DNA of 64,000 nucleotides, taken from Desulfonema magnum. GTDB lineage: Bacteria > Desulfobacterota > Desulfobacteria > Desulfobacterales > 4be13. Each line of letters opens with the position of its first letter. Positions within the stretch are counted from its first letter, which is position 1. The notes beneath the pieces are model-generated. The model searched no databases and had not been told where the DNA came from. It worked only from the letters and a program-made list of their open reading frames with translations. The position numbers and the translations under genes were made by a program. Below are positions 41,609 through 50,034 of the stretch, piece after piece. The stretch is from contig NZ_CP061800.1 of assembly GCF_017377395.1 (NCBI RefSeq), positions 4,919,633 to 4,983,632 on the forward strand, given 5' to 3'.

Positions 41609-44167
41609 ATGCCCATAAAATCCATCAAACATAAACACGAAAAGCGTATGCACATTCCGTCTAAAGAAGAGGCCGGTTATGAGAAGGCAAATGCGAAAGT
41701 CCGGGAAAAAAAAACGGCCGCGTTTCCGCTGAATCCGGTGACGCATCGGGGGCAGGACCCGGAATTGTTTTGGCTGAACAAATATGCAAATGATGACCGG
41801 GAAACATTGCTGAAGGTGGATATCCGGTCCCTGTATCGCCATGAACATATTTCGCCTGAAATTTTAATTGAAAATTTGTATAAACTCAGAGAAGAAGAAA
41901 ATCAGGAGCAGTTGTCTTTGTTTGAGCTTTTTGGCAATGGAATCCAAATGGATGAACTGGATAAGGTGGCGGAATATTACAGACATCAGGATGATTGGAC
42001 AAATCGGATGATTCTGGGGGATTCTCTGTTGGTGATGACGTCTCTGCTTGAGCGGGAGGGCATGGCCGGGAAGGTCCAGATGATTTATATTGATCCGCCA
42101 TATGGGATCAGATATGGCTCAAATTGGCAGATGAAGCTGGATAATCGTAATGTCGCAGATGGAAAAGATGATCATTTAAGCGGAGAGCCGGAGCAGATAA
42201 AGGCGTATCGGGATACGTGGGAACTCGGGATTCATTCTTATCTGAGTTATTTGCGGGACCGGCTTCTTGTGGCAAAAGACCTGCTCACGGAGAGCGGTTC
42301 CTGCTTTGTGCAGATTTCAGATGAAAATGTCCATCTGGTGAGATGTCTGATGGATGAGGTGTTTGGGAGTGAGAATTTTGTGAGACAAATTATTTTTTTT
42401 AAAACTACCTCAAAAGGAGGAAAATATCTTGATGAAAATGCTGATTATATTATCTGGTATGGAAAAAATTCAGAATTCCTTAAATATCGCCAATTATACC
42501 TTCCCAAAAAAATTGGAGGACCTGGGGCTAAAGAATATAAATACTTGATGTTAAAAAATGGAGAATGGAAAGCTTTGAGGCAGTATGATCTGTTTAATCC
42601 TAAAATTACGAGTCAGGATAAATTATTTAGCCACGATAATTTTACTTCACAATCCGGGGGAAGTACGACTCAATATTCTTTTGAATTTGATGATAAAAAA
42701 ATAAATCCTCCTTCAAGAGGGGGCTGGAAAACAAATTTGAGGGGTCTGGAGAATTTAATTAAGAAAGATAGGATTATATTAGTTGGAAATACCCCAAGAT
42801 TTGTTCGTTATTTTAATGATTTCCCTATTTATCCAATTTCAACCCATTGGGATGACACTCGGATCAGCGGTTTCAGTAATGAAAAACATTATGTAGTTCA
42901 AACATATACCAAAGTTATCCAACGTTGCCTGCTTATGACCACAGATCCCGGGGATTTGGTCTTAGACCCCACCTGCGGCAGCGGCACAACCGCTTATATG
43001 GCCGAGCAATGGGGCCGCCGCTGGATCACCATTGACACGTCCCGCATTGCGCTGAACATCGCCAAAACCCGGGTAATGACAGCGACATTTCCCTTTTACA
43101 AGCTCCACGATGAAAAGACCCATGACATCTGCCAGGGATTTATCTATAAAAAAGTGCCGCACATCACCTTAAAATCTTTGGCAAATGACGAGTCCCCTGC
43201 TGAAGAGACCCTTTATGATCAGCCCTATGAAGACAAAAAAAGGCTCCGGGTTGCCGGACCGTTCACTGTTGAAACCCTGCAAAGCCTGGACATCGCCTCC
43301 CCTGAATCTTTGGAACAGACCCACGATCCCCAGGACAAATTTGAAGCGCGTATCTTTGAGCATCTCATGTCCGCGGGCGTGAAGAACGGCATAAAAAACG
43401 AACATGCGGTATTTACCCGCGTGGATGCGCTGAACAGCCCCTATCTCCATGCGGAAGGCTTTTACCAGGGTGCGGACGGAGAAAAAAAAGCTTACCTCCA
43501 CATCGGGCCCAAATTCGGAACCGTGAACAAGCTCATGGTGAACGAAGCCGTGAAAGAATGCCGCACCAGAGGAGATGCGGACTGGCTCATTATTCTTGGT
43601 TTTTCTTTTGACAGCGACATTTCAAACCGGAATGAAACCACAAGCTTAGGCTCCTTTGAAGTCACCAAAGTCCGAATGCACGACGATCTCATGCAGGAAG
43701 GGCTGCTCAAAAAGGACAAAAAGGCGGCTTCATTTGTCACCATTGGCGAACCAGACGTGAGATTGAACAGGAACGGAAAAACCGTTCAGGTGGAGCTTCT
43801 CGGTCTCGACATTTACGACCCCATCAGAGACCAAATCAAGGCACGAAATATTCATGACATTGCCTATTGGATGACAGATGATGATTATGATGGCAGTAAT
43901 TTCATTGTCAGACAGGTGTTTTTCTGCGGCGGCAATAAAAAGGAAATGGACAACTGGAAAAAAGGATTGGACAAAACCGCTTCCGCAAGAGCCAGAAAAA
44001 CCGCTGAAAAAATATTTAAAATCGAAATTGACCAACACGCATTTGACAGGCTGTATGGTCATTTGTCCCATCCCATTGAGATCAAAAAAAACAGACAGAA
44101 AATTGCGGTCCGTGTGATCTCACAGTTTGGCGAAGAATCTATGAAGGTGTTGGAAATTGAGAATTGA
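41609..44167 (+). CDS. mod: Type III adenine methyltransferase Mod subunit
   Basis: An 852-residue beta-class N6-adenine methyltransferase. Motif IV is DPPYG (162-166), motif I is DPTCGSGTT (~453-461), and the region between them is the target-recognition domain. A long C-terminal part (GPFTVETLQSLDIASPESLE, MSAGVKNGIKNE) probably contacts Res. The span 42385-42925 (residues ~260-439) is visibly more AT-rich and Lys/Asn-rich than its flanks, suggesting an exchanged recognition domain. No clear SD; the start is coupled to the MNT remnant. The last residues EIEN and stop are encoded by the AATTGAG array that follows. Confidence 0.92.
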   Translation: MPIKSIKHKHEKRMHIPSKEEAGYEKANAKVREKKTAAFPLNPVTHRGQDPELFWLNKYANDDRETLLKVDIRSLYRHEHISPEILIENLYKLREEENQEQLSLFELFGNGIQMDELDKVAEYYRHQDDWTNRMILGDSLLVMTSLLEREGMAGKVQMIYIDPPYGIRYGSNWQMKLDNRNVADGKDDHLSGEPEQIKAYRDTWELGIHSYLSYLRDRLLVAKDLLTESGSCFVQISDENVHLVRCLMDEVFGSENFVRQIIFFKTTSKGGKYLDENADYIIWYGKNSEFLKYRQLYLPKKIGGPGAKEYKYLMLKNGEWKALRQYDLFNPKITSQDKLFSHDNFTSQSGGSTTQYSFEFDDKKINPPSRGGWKTNLRGLENLIKKDRIILVGNTPRFVRYFNDFPIYPISTHWDDTRISGFSNEKHYVVQTYTKVIQRCLLMTTDPGDLVLDPTCGSGTTAYMAEQWGRRWITIDTSRIALNIAKTRVMTATFPFYKLHDEKTHDICQGFIYKKVPHITLKSLANDESPAEETLYDQPYEDKKRLRVAGPFTVETLQSLDIASPESLEQTHDPQDKFEARIFEHLMSAGVKNGIKNEHAVFTRVDALNSPYLHAEGFYQGADGEKKAYLHIGPKFGTVNKLMVNEAVKECRTRGDADWLIILGFSFDSDISNRNETTSLGSFEVTKVRMHDDLMQEGLLKKDKKAASFVTIGEPDVRLNRNGKTVQVELLGLDIYDPIRDQIKARNIHDIAYWMTDDDYDGSNFIVRQVFFCGGNKKEMDNWKKGLDKTASARARKTAEKIFKIEIDQHAFDRLYGHLSHPIEIKKNRQKIAVRVISQFGEESMKVLEIEN

Positions 44168-44184
44168 GAATTGAGAATTGAGGC
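44155..44184 (+). repeat. AATTGAG array at the mod 3' end
   Basis: About four units of AATTGAG/AATTGAG. It begins within the mod reading frame (EIEN and the TGA stop) and ends three bases before the next start codon. Confidence 0.85.
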
Positions 44185-44186
44185 CA

Positions 44187-45713
44187 ATGAAAACACATAA
44201 AAAAATAATGAATTATATAAACAGACATTTTTATGTTTTCAAAGTCATATTTGTGGGGCTGATGATCTCACAAGTGTTATCAACCATCGGGGTTTACAAA
44301 TCAAATACTGAGCTTTTGGAGAGGGTTGAAGCCATTATCTATGCCGGGTATCTTGCGGTTCCCAATTCATATGTCATGGACAGCCTCGGGACATTCACAT
44401 CCGCATTTCTCGGGGGTCTTTTTTTTACGCTGACCGTGGGAATATGCCTTACTTTCCTCTCTTTCGGGGCGGTTTGGGCCTGGGACCGTATTTTTTTCAG
44501 AAACAGCTGCTTTTTTCTTTGTTTCATGATTGCCTGGCTTTGGTGCGTGTGCGAAATTAACAGCCAGGGGTTTTCGAAAATCCCCAGCGCGTTTTTCCTT
44601 CTGATACCTGTCATCGTGGCTTCGCTCACAAGACTGTGGCTTCCGGATCCGCCTGAAAAAATGCCTTTGAAGCTGATGGTTCATTTTATTTCTCTGATGA
44701 TTCTGATGGTTATCGGTGCAAAATCAAACCTGATGAATGATCAGATATTTTTAAAAACCCGCGACAACCTGCTGCTGTCAAATCCTGTAGGTATAAAACT
44801 GAATGATTTCTATTATAAATATACACTTTACGCGGCACGGCTTTTTAAATCTCAGAACCAGAAACTTATCAAAACATGCAGTCTCGCGTTAATAGATGAC
44901 ATGGCTCTGCGAGAGCGTATTGAAAAAATATTGCTTAATCATGATTATCTGATTCTTGAAAGAGGAGAACCCACGGATCTTGATATTATAAAAATAAGAG
45001 GTCGTCTCATTTTTAAAATTCAGGTCTGGACAATTCTTGAAACCACCCCCGGAGAATTTCTCCGCTCCCCTCGGGAGATACTAAAAATGTTTTCCGAAAG
45101 AAGCGACAAATACGTGTTTTTTAGGAAATTCACCTTTCTCTCCCTTTTGCTCGTCCCTTCGGTAACCTTGTATGTCGGGATTTATGTGGTGTTTCGTATT
45201 CTGTCAGGATTCTTTATGAAACCGGCTTCGGCTTCGGTGCTTGCAGGAATATTCTGTTTCATCATAGGACTGAGCCTGCTTCTGTCCTTGCGTTTCGATA
45301 CTGAGGAATATATTGAGACCACAGAATTGGCTGACTATCTGGAATCTGATAACTGGCACCGCAGGGTCGCGGCTCTGAAAACCATAAGGAAAAGAAGGAT
45401 TGATATCAGCAAATTTCCTTCTTATACAAAAATAATGGAAAGTCCTCATATTCCGGAACGTTACTGGTTGGCAAGAGCCATGGGGGGCAGCCGGTCTCCC
45501 AAGGTGTATTACGACATATTGAAACTTCTTGATGATCCTAATTTCAATGTGGTTTACAGCGCGTTCTACGCGCTGGGGCAGAGAGGCGAAAAAAAGGCTG
45601 TCGGGAAGATTCTGAGGCGGATAAGAACATCTGATAACTGGTATGTCCAATGGTACGCATATAAAGCACTCAGAAAACTCAGGTGGAAGCAGAGAAAGGG
45701 AATTGAGAATTGA
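44187..45713 (+). CDS. Membrane protein with C-terminal HEAT-like repeats
   Basis: A ~508-residue protein of no named family known to me. Predicted helices: VFKVIFVGLMISQVLSTIGV (~15), GTFTSAFLGGLFFTLTVGIC (~68), CFFLCFMIAWLWCVCEI, FFLLIPVIVASLTRLWL, MVHFISLMILMVIGA; a soluble loop (~175-290); two more helices (FLSLLLVPSVTLYVGIYVVF, SVLAGIFCFIIGLSLLLSLR). The C-terminal ~110 residues are HEAT/armadillo-like (WHRRVAALKTIRKRR, YDILKLLDDPNFNVVYSAFY, NWYVQWYAYKALRKL). ATG 44187 is preferred to 44178. It ends in GIEN encoded by the following AATTGAG array. The position after mod suggests either a defence-island accessory or coincidental neighbourhood. Confidence 0.72.
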   Translation: MKTHKKIMNYINRHFYVFKVIFVGLMISQVLSTIGVYKSNTELLERVEAIIYAGYLAVPNSYVMDSLGTFTSAFLGGLFFTLTVGICLTFLSFGAVWAWDRIFFRNSCFFLCFMIAWLWCVCEINSQGFSKIPSAFFLLIPVIVASLTRLWLPDPPEKMPLKLMVHFISLMILMVIGAKSNLMNDQIFLKTRDNLLLSNPVGIKLNDFYYKYTLYAARLFKSQNQKLIKTCSLALIDDMALRERIEKILLNHDYLILERGEPTDLDIIKIRGRLIFKIQVWTILETTPGEFLRSPREILKMFSERSDKYVFFRKFTFLSLLLVPSVTLYVGIYVVFRILSGFFMKPASASVLAGIFCFIIGLSLLLSLRFDTEEYIETTELADYLESDNWHRRVAALKTIRKRRIDISKFPSYTKIMESPHIPERYWLARAMGGSRSPKVYYDILKLLDDPNFNVVYSAFYALGQRGEKKAVGKILRRIRTSDNWYVQWYAYKALRKLRWKQRKGIEN

Positions 45714-45776
45714 GAATTGAGAATTGAGAATTGGATATCGGAAATTGAAAATTGAGAATTGGATATCGGAAATTGA
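45700..45776 (+). repeat. AATTGAG array after the HEAT gene
   Basis: Units AATTGAG, then two longer units of GAATTGGATATCGGAAATTG. It starts inside the preceding coding sequence and runs to the CPBP gene's first possible (TTG) start. Confidence 0.85.
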
Positions 45777-45799
45777 AAGCTTTGCGATCTTTGTATGTT

Positions 45800-46447
45800 A
45801 TGTATAATCGTCATTTCCAAATGACTGTTGAAATAAAACCTTTTTTTATATGTGTCGGTGTTCTGCTTTTTACCGAACTGGTGGCAAGTGTCATTTTGTC
45901 AATGGATATGATTCCCCGGATGCTTGTCATAGGAGCGATTCGTTTGCTTCAGATTCATCTTTTTCTTCTGATTTTTATTGTCTGGGGCAATGGCTTATCT
46001 TCCTTAGGACTGGGAAAAAATCAGTTATGTTCCGGGCTGTGGCGGGGAATGCTCTGGTCCGCTGCTTTCGGGATTGTGGTATTTATTGGTTTGGGTATTC
46101 TGTTTTTTTATGGGCAATCCCCTTCAACGCTTATTCATACCCGCTTTCCCGAACAAACAGGAGAGTTACTTCTTTTTCTCTTTGTGGGCGGATTTGTGGC
46201 ACCTGTTGCGGAAGAGATTTTTTTCAGGGGAATGCTTTACGGATTTCTGAGACCCCTGGGCATATTTGTCGCTCTTTTTCTGAGTACACTGATATTTGTA
46301 CTTCTCCATTCTGTCAGAAGCCCGACACAGGCAGTGGGCGGAGTCTTGTTTGCCGTTGCTTATGAAACAGAAGGCAAACTTATGGTTCCCATTACCATAC
46401 ATGTTCTTGGTAACATGGCCATATTTGCTGTTTCAGCTTTATTTTGA
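45800..46447 (+). CDS. CPBP-family intramembrane metalloprotease
   Basis: A ~215-residue integral membrane protein of the CAAX-protease/bacteriocin-processing (Abi) family. Helices include FICVGVLLFTELVASVIL, MLVIGAIRLLQIHLFLLIFI and AFGIVVFIGLGILFF. Motif 1, PVAEEIFFRGMLYGFLRP, contains the EExxxR glutamates; motif 2 is FVLLHSV with the conserved His; motif 3 is the ITIHVLGNM region. The start is uncertain: ATG 45800 (used), ATG 45821, or TTG 45752 inside the repeat array. Bacterial members are often linked to immunity peptides or defence; the Type III system just upstream is suggestive only. Confidence 0.85.
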   Translation: MYNRHFQMTVEIKPFFICVGVLLFTELVASVILSMDMIPRMLVIGAIRLLQIHLFLLIFIVWGNGLSSLGLGKNQLCSGLWRGMLWSAAFGIVVFIGLGILFFYGQSPSTLIHTRFPEQTGELLLFLFVGGFVAPVAEEIFFRGMLYGFLRPLGIFVALFLSTLIFVLLHSVRSPTQAVGGVLFAVAYETEGKLMVPITIHVLGNMAIFAVSALF

Positions 46448-46852
46448 CACAATGGAATGCAGGTTTTTTGATCCGATCCGGCAGGACCCCTTGTCATTCC
46501 TGCGAAAGCAGGAATGACAAAAAAACTTCTGATTATAACGGATTTAGGAGAGGCCGGCCAAGCCCCGTGGAGGCGGCATATTTGTAGCATTCGAAGATGC
46601 CGCATCAGCCTAAAATGGATTCCTGCTTTCGCAGGAATGACAAAAAAACTTGATTATCGAGTATCAAAAAGTTAAATTTTAGTCGCTTATATCTCACCCT
46701 GCTGATTTTTCTGAAAAAAGTAGCCGGAGACTTGACATTTTGTTCATACTCTATTATTTTCATTATTGAGTTTTAAAAAAGTATTTTTCCATAAATCCCG
46801 GGACGGGTTCTGCCCCGTCCGAATTAAAAGTCGAATTCAAAGGAGGTTTACA
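46448..46852. other. Spacer with REP palindromes and 62-bp repeat copy 3
   Basis: ATTCCTGCGAAAGCAGGAAT palindromes near 46,496 and 46,620 flank the 62-bp repeat at 46529-46592. GGACGGG TTCTG CCCCGTCC (46801-46820) forms a short hairpin 20 bases before the SD of the next gene and might be regulatory. No gene. Confidence 0.6.
46529..46592 (+). repeat. Dispersed 62-bp repeat, copy 3
   Basis: CTGATTATAACGGATTTAGG, GAGGCCGGCCAAGCCCCGTG and GGCGGCATATTTGTAGC. Homologous to 35691-35752 (+) and 14964-14903 (-). Flanked by CCTGCGAAAGCAGG palindromes. Confidence 0.8.
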
Positions 46853-47398
46853 ATGAAAAAAAATTATGTAATCCGATGGGTTATGGCGTTGGCGCTGATT
46901 GCCATGACAGGTTTCGGTGCAAATGCTTTTGCAGACTGGGGAATGGGATATGGTGGCTGTCCGGGCAAGCGCTTTCACGCTCAAAGTCGTTACGGAGGCC
47001 CCAGCTGGATGGCAGATCTCAGCGCGGATGAAATAAAAAAGGCAGAGGAAGAACGCAGTGCTTTTTTTACCGCAACAGAGGACATCAGGCAAAATATCTA
47101 TGAAAAAAAACTTGAACTGAAAAGTGTGATGGCTAAGAAAACGCCGGATGTTGAAAAAGCAAAAACATTGCAAAAGGAACTTTCCGAGTATAAAGCCCGG
47201 CTTGACATGAAAAGACTCGAGCATATTATCCGAATGAAAAAAATTAATCCCTACTTAGGCAGAGGATTTTTAGAAGGAAAATTCAGAGGTCGGGGGTTTG
47301 GCTGTATGAATTGCCCTATGAATACGATGACACGCGGCAAAGGATACAAGGGTAAAGGATACGGCAAAGGGTCTCCTTACGGCATGACTCAGGAATGA
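46853..47398 (+). CDS. Periplasmic CpxP/ZraP-like protein
   Basis: A 181-residue exported protein. Signal peptide MKKNYVIRWVMALALIAMTG with cleavage after AFA. The mature part has a Gly-rich head with Cys (MGYGGCPGKRFH), a helical hairpin (LSADEIKKAEEERSAFFTAT, EKKLELKSVMAKKTPDVEKA, LQKELSEYKARLDMKRLEHI) typical of the LTXXQ/ZraP/Spy group, and a Gly/Lys tail with CMNC. Likely a periplasmic chaperone or metal (zinc/copper) buffer. AAAGGAGG precedes ATG 46853; the frame is open further up to 46766 but without support. The hairpin at 47415-47449 terminates it. Confidence 0.82.
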   Translation: MKKNYVIRWVMALALIAMTGFGANAFADWGMGYGGCPGKRFHAQSRYGGPSWMADLSADEIKKAEEERSAFFTATEDIRQNIYEKKLELKSVMAKKTPDVEKAKTLQKELSEYKARLDMKRLEHIIRMKKINPYLGRGFLEGKFRGRGFGCMNCPMNTMTRGKGYKGKGYGKGSPYGMTQE

Positions 47399-47414
47399 TA
47401 AAAAAGAACATTCA

Positions 47415-47449
47415 AAGACCTCCGAAGGTTCCGAAACCCCGGAGGTCTT
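47415..47449. terminator. AAGACCTCCG hairpin
   Basis: AAGACCTCCG (47415-47424) pairs with CGGAGGTCTT (47440-47449). It separates the CpxP/ZraP-like gene from the GAF-kinase-USP operon. Confidence 0.65.
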
Positions 47450-47523
47450 CTGCAACAAAAATTTTTGTCCTGATAGTTAAAAAAAACAACAGCCTGAACC
47501 ATTGGTATCTAGGAGAACTAACA

Positions 47524-48090
47524 ATGAATGAAAAACCGGTCAGAAGGATCCATCTTCAAGAATTCAAGGCTATCAGCCGAGCGATTATCACTTATGAAGA
47601 TTTGAATATGCTGCTCAATCATACTGTTGAGGGGGTATGCCGGGCATTTCAAGTCAAAGGATGCAGTATTATGCTTTTTGACGACAGGGAAAAGGAGTTT
47701 TTCCGCGTAAGCAGCCACGGAATCAGTGATGAATATCTTGGCAAAGGTCCCTTGCCTGTGGATAAAAAATACTGTTCCTTTGTCACAGGAGAGCCTATTT
47801 TTATTGAGGATATGCAAAATGATCCTCGTGTGAAATATCCCGAGGCAGCCGACAAGGAAGGGCTGGTTTCCATGTTGTCTGTTCCCATAAAATGCCGGGA
47901 AAGAATCATCGGCATCATAAGAATCTATAACAACGAATCCTGGACACTTGATGAGGATGATGTGGATTCTTTTTGTCTGCTGGCCGAGCAGCTGGGATGT
48001 GTGATAGAAAATAACGGTCTGAAGAATTTCCTTGATCAGGTAAAGATTTCTTTGGGAAGCCTTCCTTTACGGATGTTAGAGGGGCTATAG
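47524..48090 (+). CDS. GAF-domain protein
   Basis: A 188-residue cytoplasmic protein: a short N-terminal helix (IHLQEFKAISRAIITYEDLN), then a GAF domain (~25-165; VKGCSIMLFDDREKEFFRVS, SHGISDEYLGKGPLPVDKKY, GLVSMLSVPIKCRERIIGII). No catalytic output domain; the C-terminal helix is short. SD AGGAG before ATG 47524. Three bases separate it from the kinase gene, so it is probably the sensor partner of that kinase. Ligand unknown. Confidence 0.85.
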   Translation: MNEKPVRRIHLQEFKAISRAIITYEDLNMLLNHTVEGVCRAFQVKGCSIMLFDDREKEFFRVSSHGISDEYLGKGPLPVDKKYCSFVTGEPIFIEDMQNDPRVKYPEAADKEGLVSMLSVPIKCRERIIGIIRIYNNESWTLDEDDVDSFCLLAEQLGCVIENNGLKNFLDQVKISLGSLPLRMLEGL

Positions 48091-48093
48091 TCT

Positions 48094-49005
48094 ATGAGAA
48101 AAGGACGGTTATTTACAGATACCACAGATTTTTTTTCAATAGACTGCGGAGACCAGATTCTCATCGGAGAGAAACAATATACGGTGACAGGTTATGAGCG
48201 GGAACGCCGTTTTGGTATCAGTGACCCCAAATTCTGGGTGAAGCGGGCTGTGGATTCGGAAACCGGAGAGAAGAAACTCATAAAACTCAGCTATTTTGAA
48301 TCTTTTGAAACGTCCTTGGGCGGTGTGAAAATAAGATGTTTCAGAAATCCTGATAAAGAAGGCGATATTTTGGAGCTTGTGAAAGATCATCCCTATTTTA
48401 TGCACGGAACAGCGTACAGGGATTCAAAAAACAACAATATCCGTGTATTGGATATTATACGGGGGAAAAATCTCTTTGTTTATATAGACTCCCTCAATAT
48501 GAACCATGAGGTTTATTTCCGAACCATACTGCCGGATATTCTGAAAAAGCTGCTAAAAGCATTTGAGGCCATGCGCTTTCTCCATATTAACGGATTCAGA
48601 CATGGTGATATAAGAAATGATCATATTATCATAGAAAATTCTACCGGAAACTATGTATGGATAGACTTTGATTATGATTATGATGCCCCTGAAAATCCGT
48701 TTGGCCTGGATGTATTTGGTTTGGGAAACATATTGCTTTGTACAATCGGAAAGGGATTTCATAGCCTTTATATGATAAATGACGATACAGCGACCTACGG
48801 AGACCTTATCCATCGTCTTGAGCCGGAAGATTTTTCTATTTTAGATAAATGGAGATTGGTGAATTTACGAAAATTATATCCCTATATTCCCAAAGTATTT
48901 AATGATATTCTTATGCACTTTTCAAGAGGCTCGGAAATATATTACGAATCTGCGGATGAAATTATTGAGGATGTGAGCAGGTGTCTGTATTCTGTTTTTG
49001 AATAA
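48094..49005 (+). CDS. Eukaryotic-like protein kinase with HGD/DFD motifs
   Basis: A 303-residue protein with a compact Hanks-type fold. Candidates: Lys64 (KLIKLSYF), catalytic loop HGDIRNDH at 170-177 (Asp172 as catalytic base; the metal-binding Asn of HxDxxxxN falls at or near Asn175/His177), DFD at 191-193 in place of DFG, a DAPENPFGLDVFGLGN segment equivalent to APE/DVWSLG, and a terminal helical lobe. There is no clear glycine-rich loop; the N-terminus starts with FTDTTDFFSIDCGDQILIGE, a small beta cap. Probably active but diverged. It lies between the GAF and USP genes (3- and 20-bp gaps), so a stress-signalling operon is likely. Confidence 0.75.
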   Translation: MRKGRLFTDTTDFFSIDCGDQILIGEKQYTVTGYERERRFGISDPKFWVKRAVDSETGEKKLIKLSYFESFETSLGGVKIRCFRNPDKEGDILELVKDHPYFMHGTAYRDSKNNNIRVLDIIRGKNLFVYIDSLNMNHEVYFRTILPDILKKLLKAFEAMRFLHINGFRHGDIRNDHIIIENSTGNYVWIDFDYDYDAPENPFGLDVFGLGNILLCTIGKGFHSLYMINDDTATYGDLIHRLEPEDFSILDKWRLVNLRKLYPYIPKVFNDILMHFSRGSEIYYESADEIIEDVSRCLYSVFE

Positions 49006-49025
49006 AAAAAGAGGGTGAAAAGATT

Positions 49026-49469
49026 ATGAATTCAATTCTTGTGGCGTTGAAAGATTCGATGAGTTCCCGGAGCGCGGTGGATTATATTGCGGGGTTGCCT
49101 TTCTGTCCGGATGATGTGCATGTTACTTTGCTTCATGTGTTCAGGCAGATGCCGGCCAGTAAGGAATTCATGGGCGAAGCATTTACAAAGGAGGAGCCGG
49201 CAAGGCTGCTGGCTGTGTTGCAAAGCGCCAAAGACAAACTGGTGGAAAATGGTTTCAATCCCGACAACATTGATATAGAATTAGGGACAGAATCTTATCC
49301 GACAATATCTGACGGAATCATCAGCTATTTTCGGAAAGGGAATTTCGACATGGTGGTTATTGCCCGTAAGAATAAATCAAAAGCTGAAGAATTTGTTTTG
49401 GGTGATGTGAGTATCAAACTGGTCAGAGCGCTTGCGGGAACAGCCGTTCTGGTGGTTAAGCCCATGTAA
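49026..49469 (+). CDS. Universal stress protein (UspA family)
   Basis: A 147-residue single USP domain: NSILVALKDSMSSRSAVDYI at the start, VHVTLLHVF, ISYFRKGNFDMVVIARKNKS and LGDVSIKLVRALAGTAVLVV at the end. The ATP-binding Gly motif (GxxGx9GS/T) is only partly kept, so nucleotide binding is uncertain. Third gene of the GAF-kinase-USP operon. SD GAGGGTGAAAAG before ATG 49026. Confidence 0.88.
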   Translation: MNSILVALKDSMSSRSAVDYIAGLPFCPDDVHVTLLHVFRQMPASKEFMGEAFTKEEPARLLAVLQSAKDKLVENGFNPDNIDIELGTESYPTISDGIISYFRKGNFDMVVIARKNKSKAEEFVLGDVSIKLVRALAGTAVLVVKPM

Positions 49470-49489
49470 AATAAGGTGCTGGTTTTCAG

Positions 49490-50014
49490 CTAACTGATAA
49501 CCCGAATAAACGCTTCTTCCATTTTCTTCCGCGTGTCTTTGATCCCTTGGAGCGTCTGGTTGAATTTTTCCCGGACAGGACCGGCTTTTTTGCGGAGCCT
49601 GGTCATCTGAGGGGGACAGATATACCAGGCGCAGACCCACGGACGACTTATCCGAGGCAGGGTGCATCCTTTATGCCCCAGATATCGGCAGGTCTCTTCT
49701 TTTAAATCCCGCATCAGCTGGGCCGGAGGAATCTCCTGACCGCTGAGATGTAAAAACAGCAGATCCCGAAAATCAAACCAGACCTTTGCCTTGAGACAGC
49801 AGGAATCAGGACACCAGAGACAGGTGCCCGCGCATAACTCGTCCAAGATTGGAAAAACAGATTCCAATCCGGTCTGAATGTCCCGGGCAAGCTTCACAGG
49901 ATGATCCAGTTCTGTGCGGTAAAGACGAATAAGATCACGGATGGTCCGGTTTGCCTCGTCCCATTCGGAAGGTGACCGCCACGGCGGCGCAAGCAGGTAA
50001 AAATCAGCAGACAT
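49490..50014 (-). CDS. Cysteine-rich protein, possible Fe-S/zinc cluster (YkgJ-like)
   Basis: A 174-residue soluble protein with ten or so Cys. CAGTCLWCPDSCCLKAKVWF (~61-80) resembles the start of YkgJ-type metal-chelating clusters, followed by CRYLGHKGCTLPRISRPWVC and AWYICPP. The C-terminal helix (VREKFNQTLQGIKDTRKKME) has no Cys. It is downstream of the thioredoxin gene on the same strand, 20 bp apart with its own AGAGGGGG SD, so probably cotranscribed; a thiol- or metal-related role is inferred only from this. Confidence 0.7.
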   Translation of the reverse strand: MSADFYLLAPPWRSPSEWDEANRTIRDLIRLYRTELDHPVKLARDIQTGLESVFPILDELCAGTCLWCPDSCCLKAKVWFDFRDLLFLHLSGQEIPPAQLMRDLKEETCRYLGHKGCTLPRISRPWVCAWYICPPQMTRLRKKAGPVREKFNQTLQGIKDTRKKMEEAFIRVIS

Positions 50015-50034
50015 AATCCCCCTCTGATGACAGC

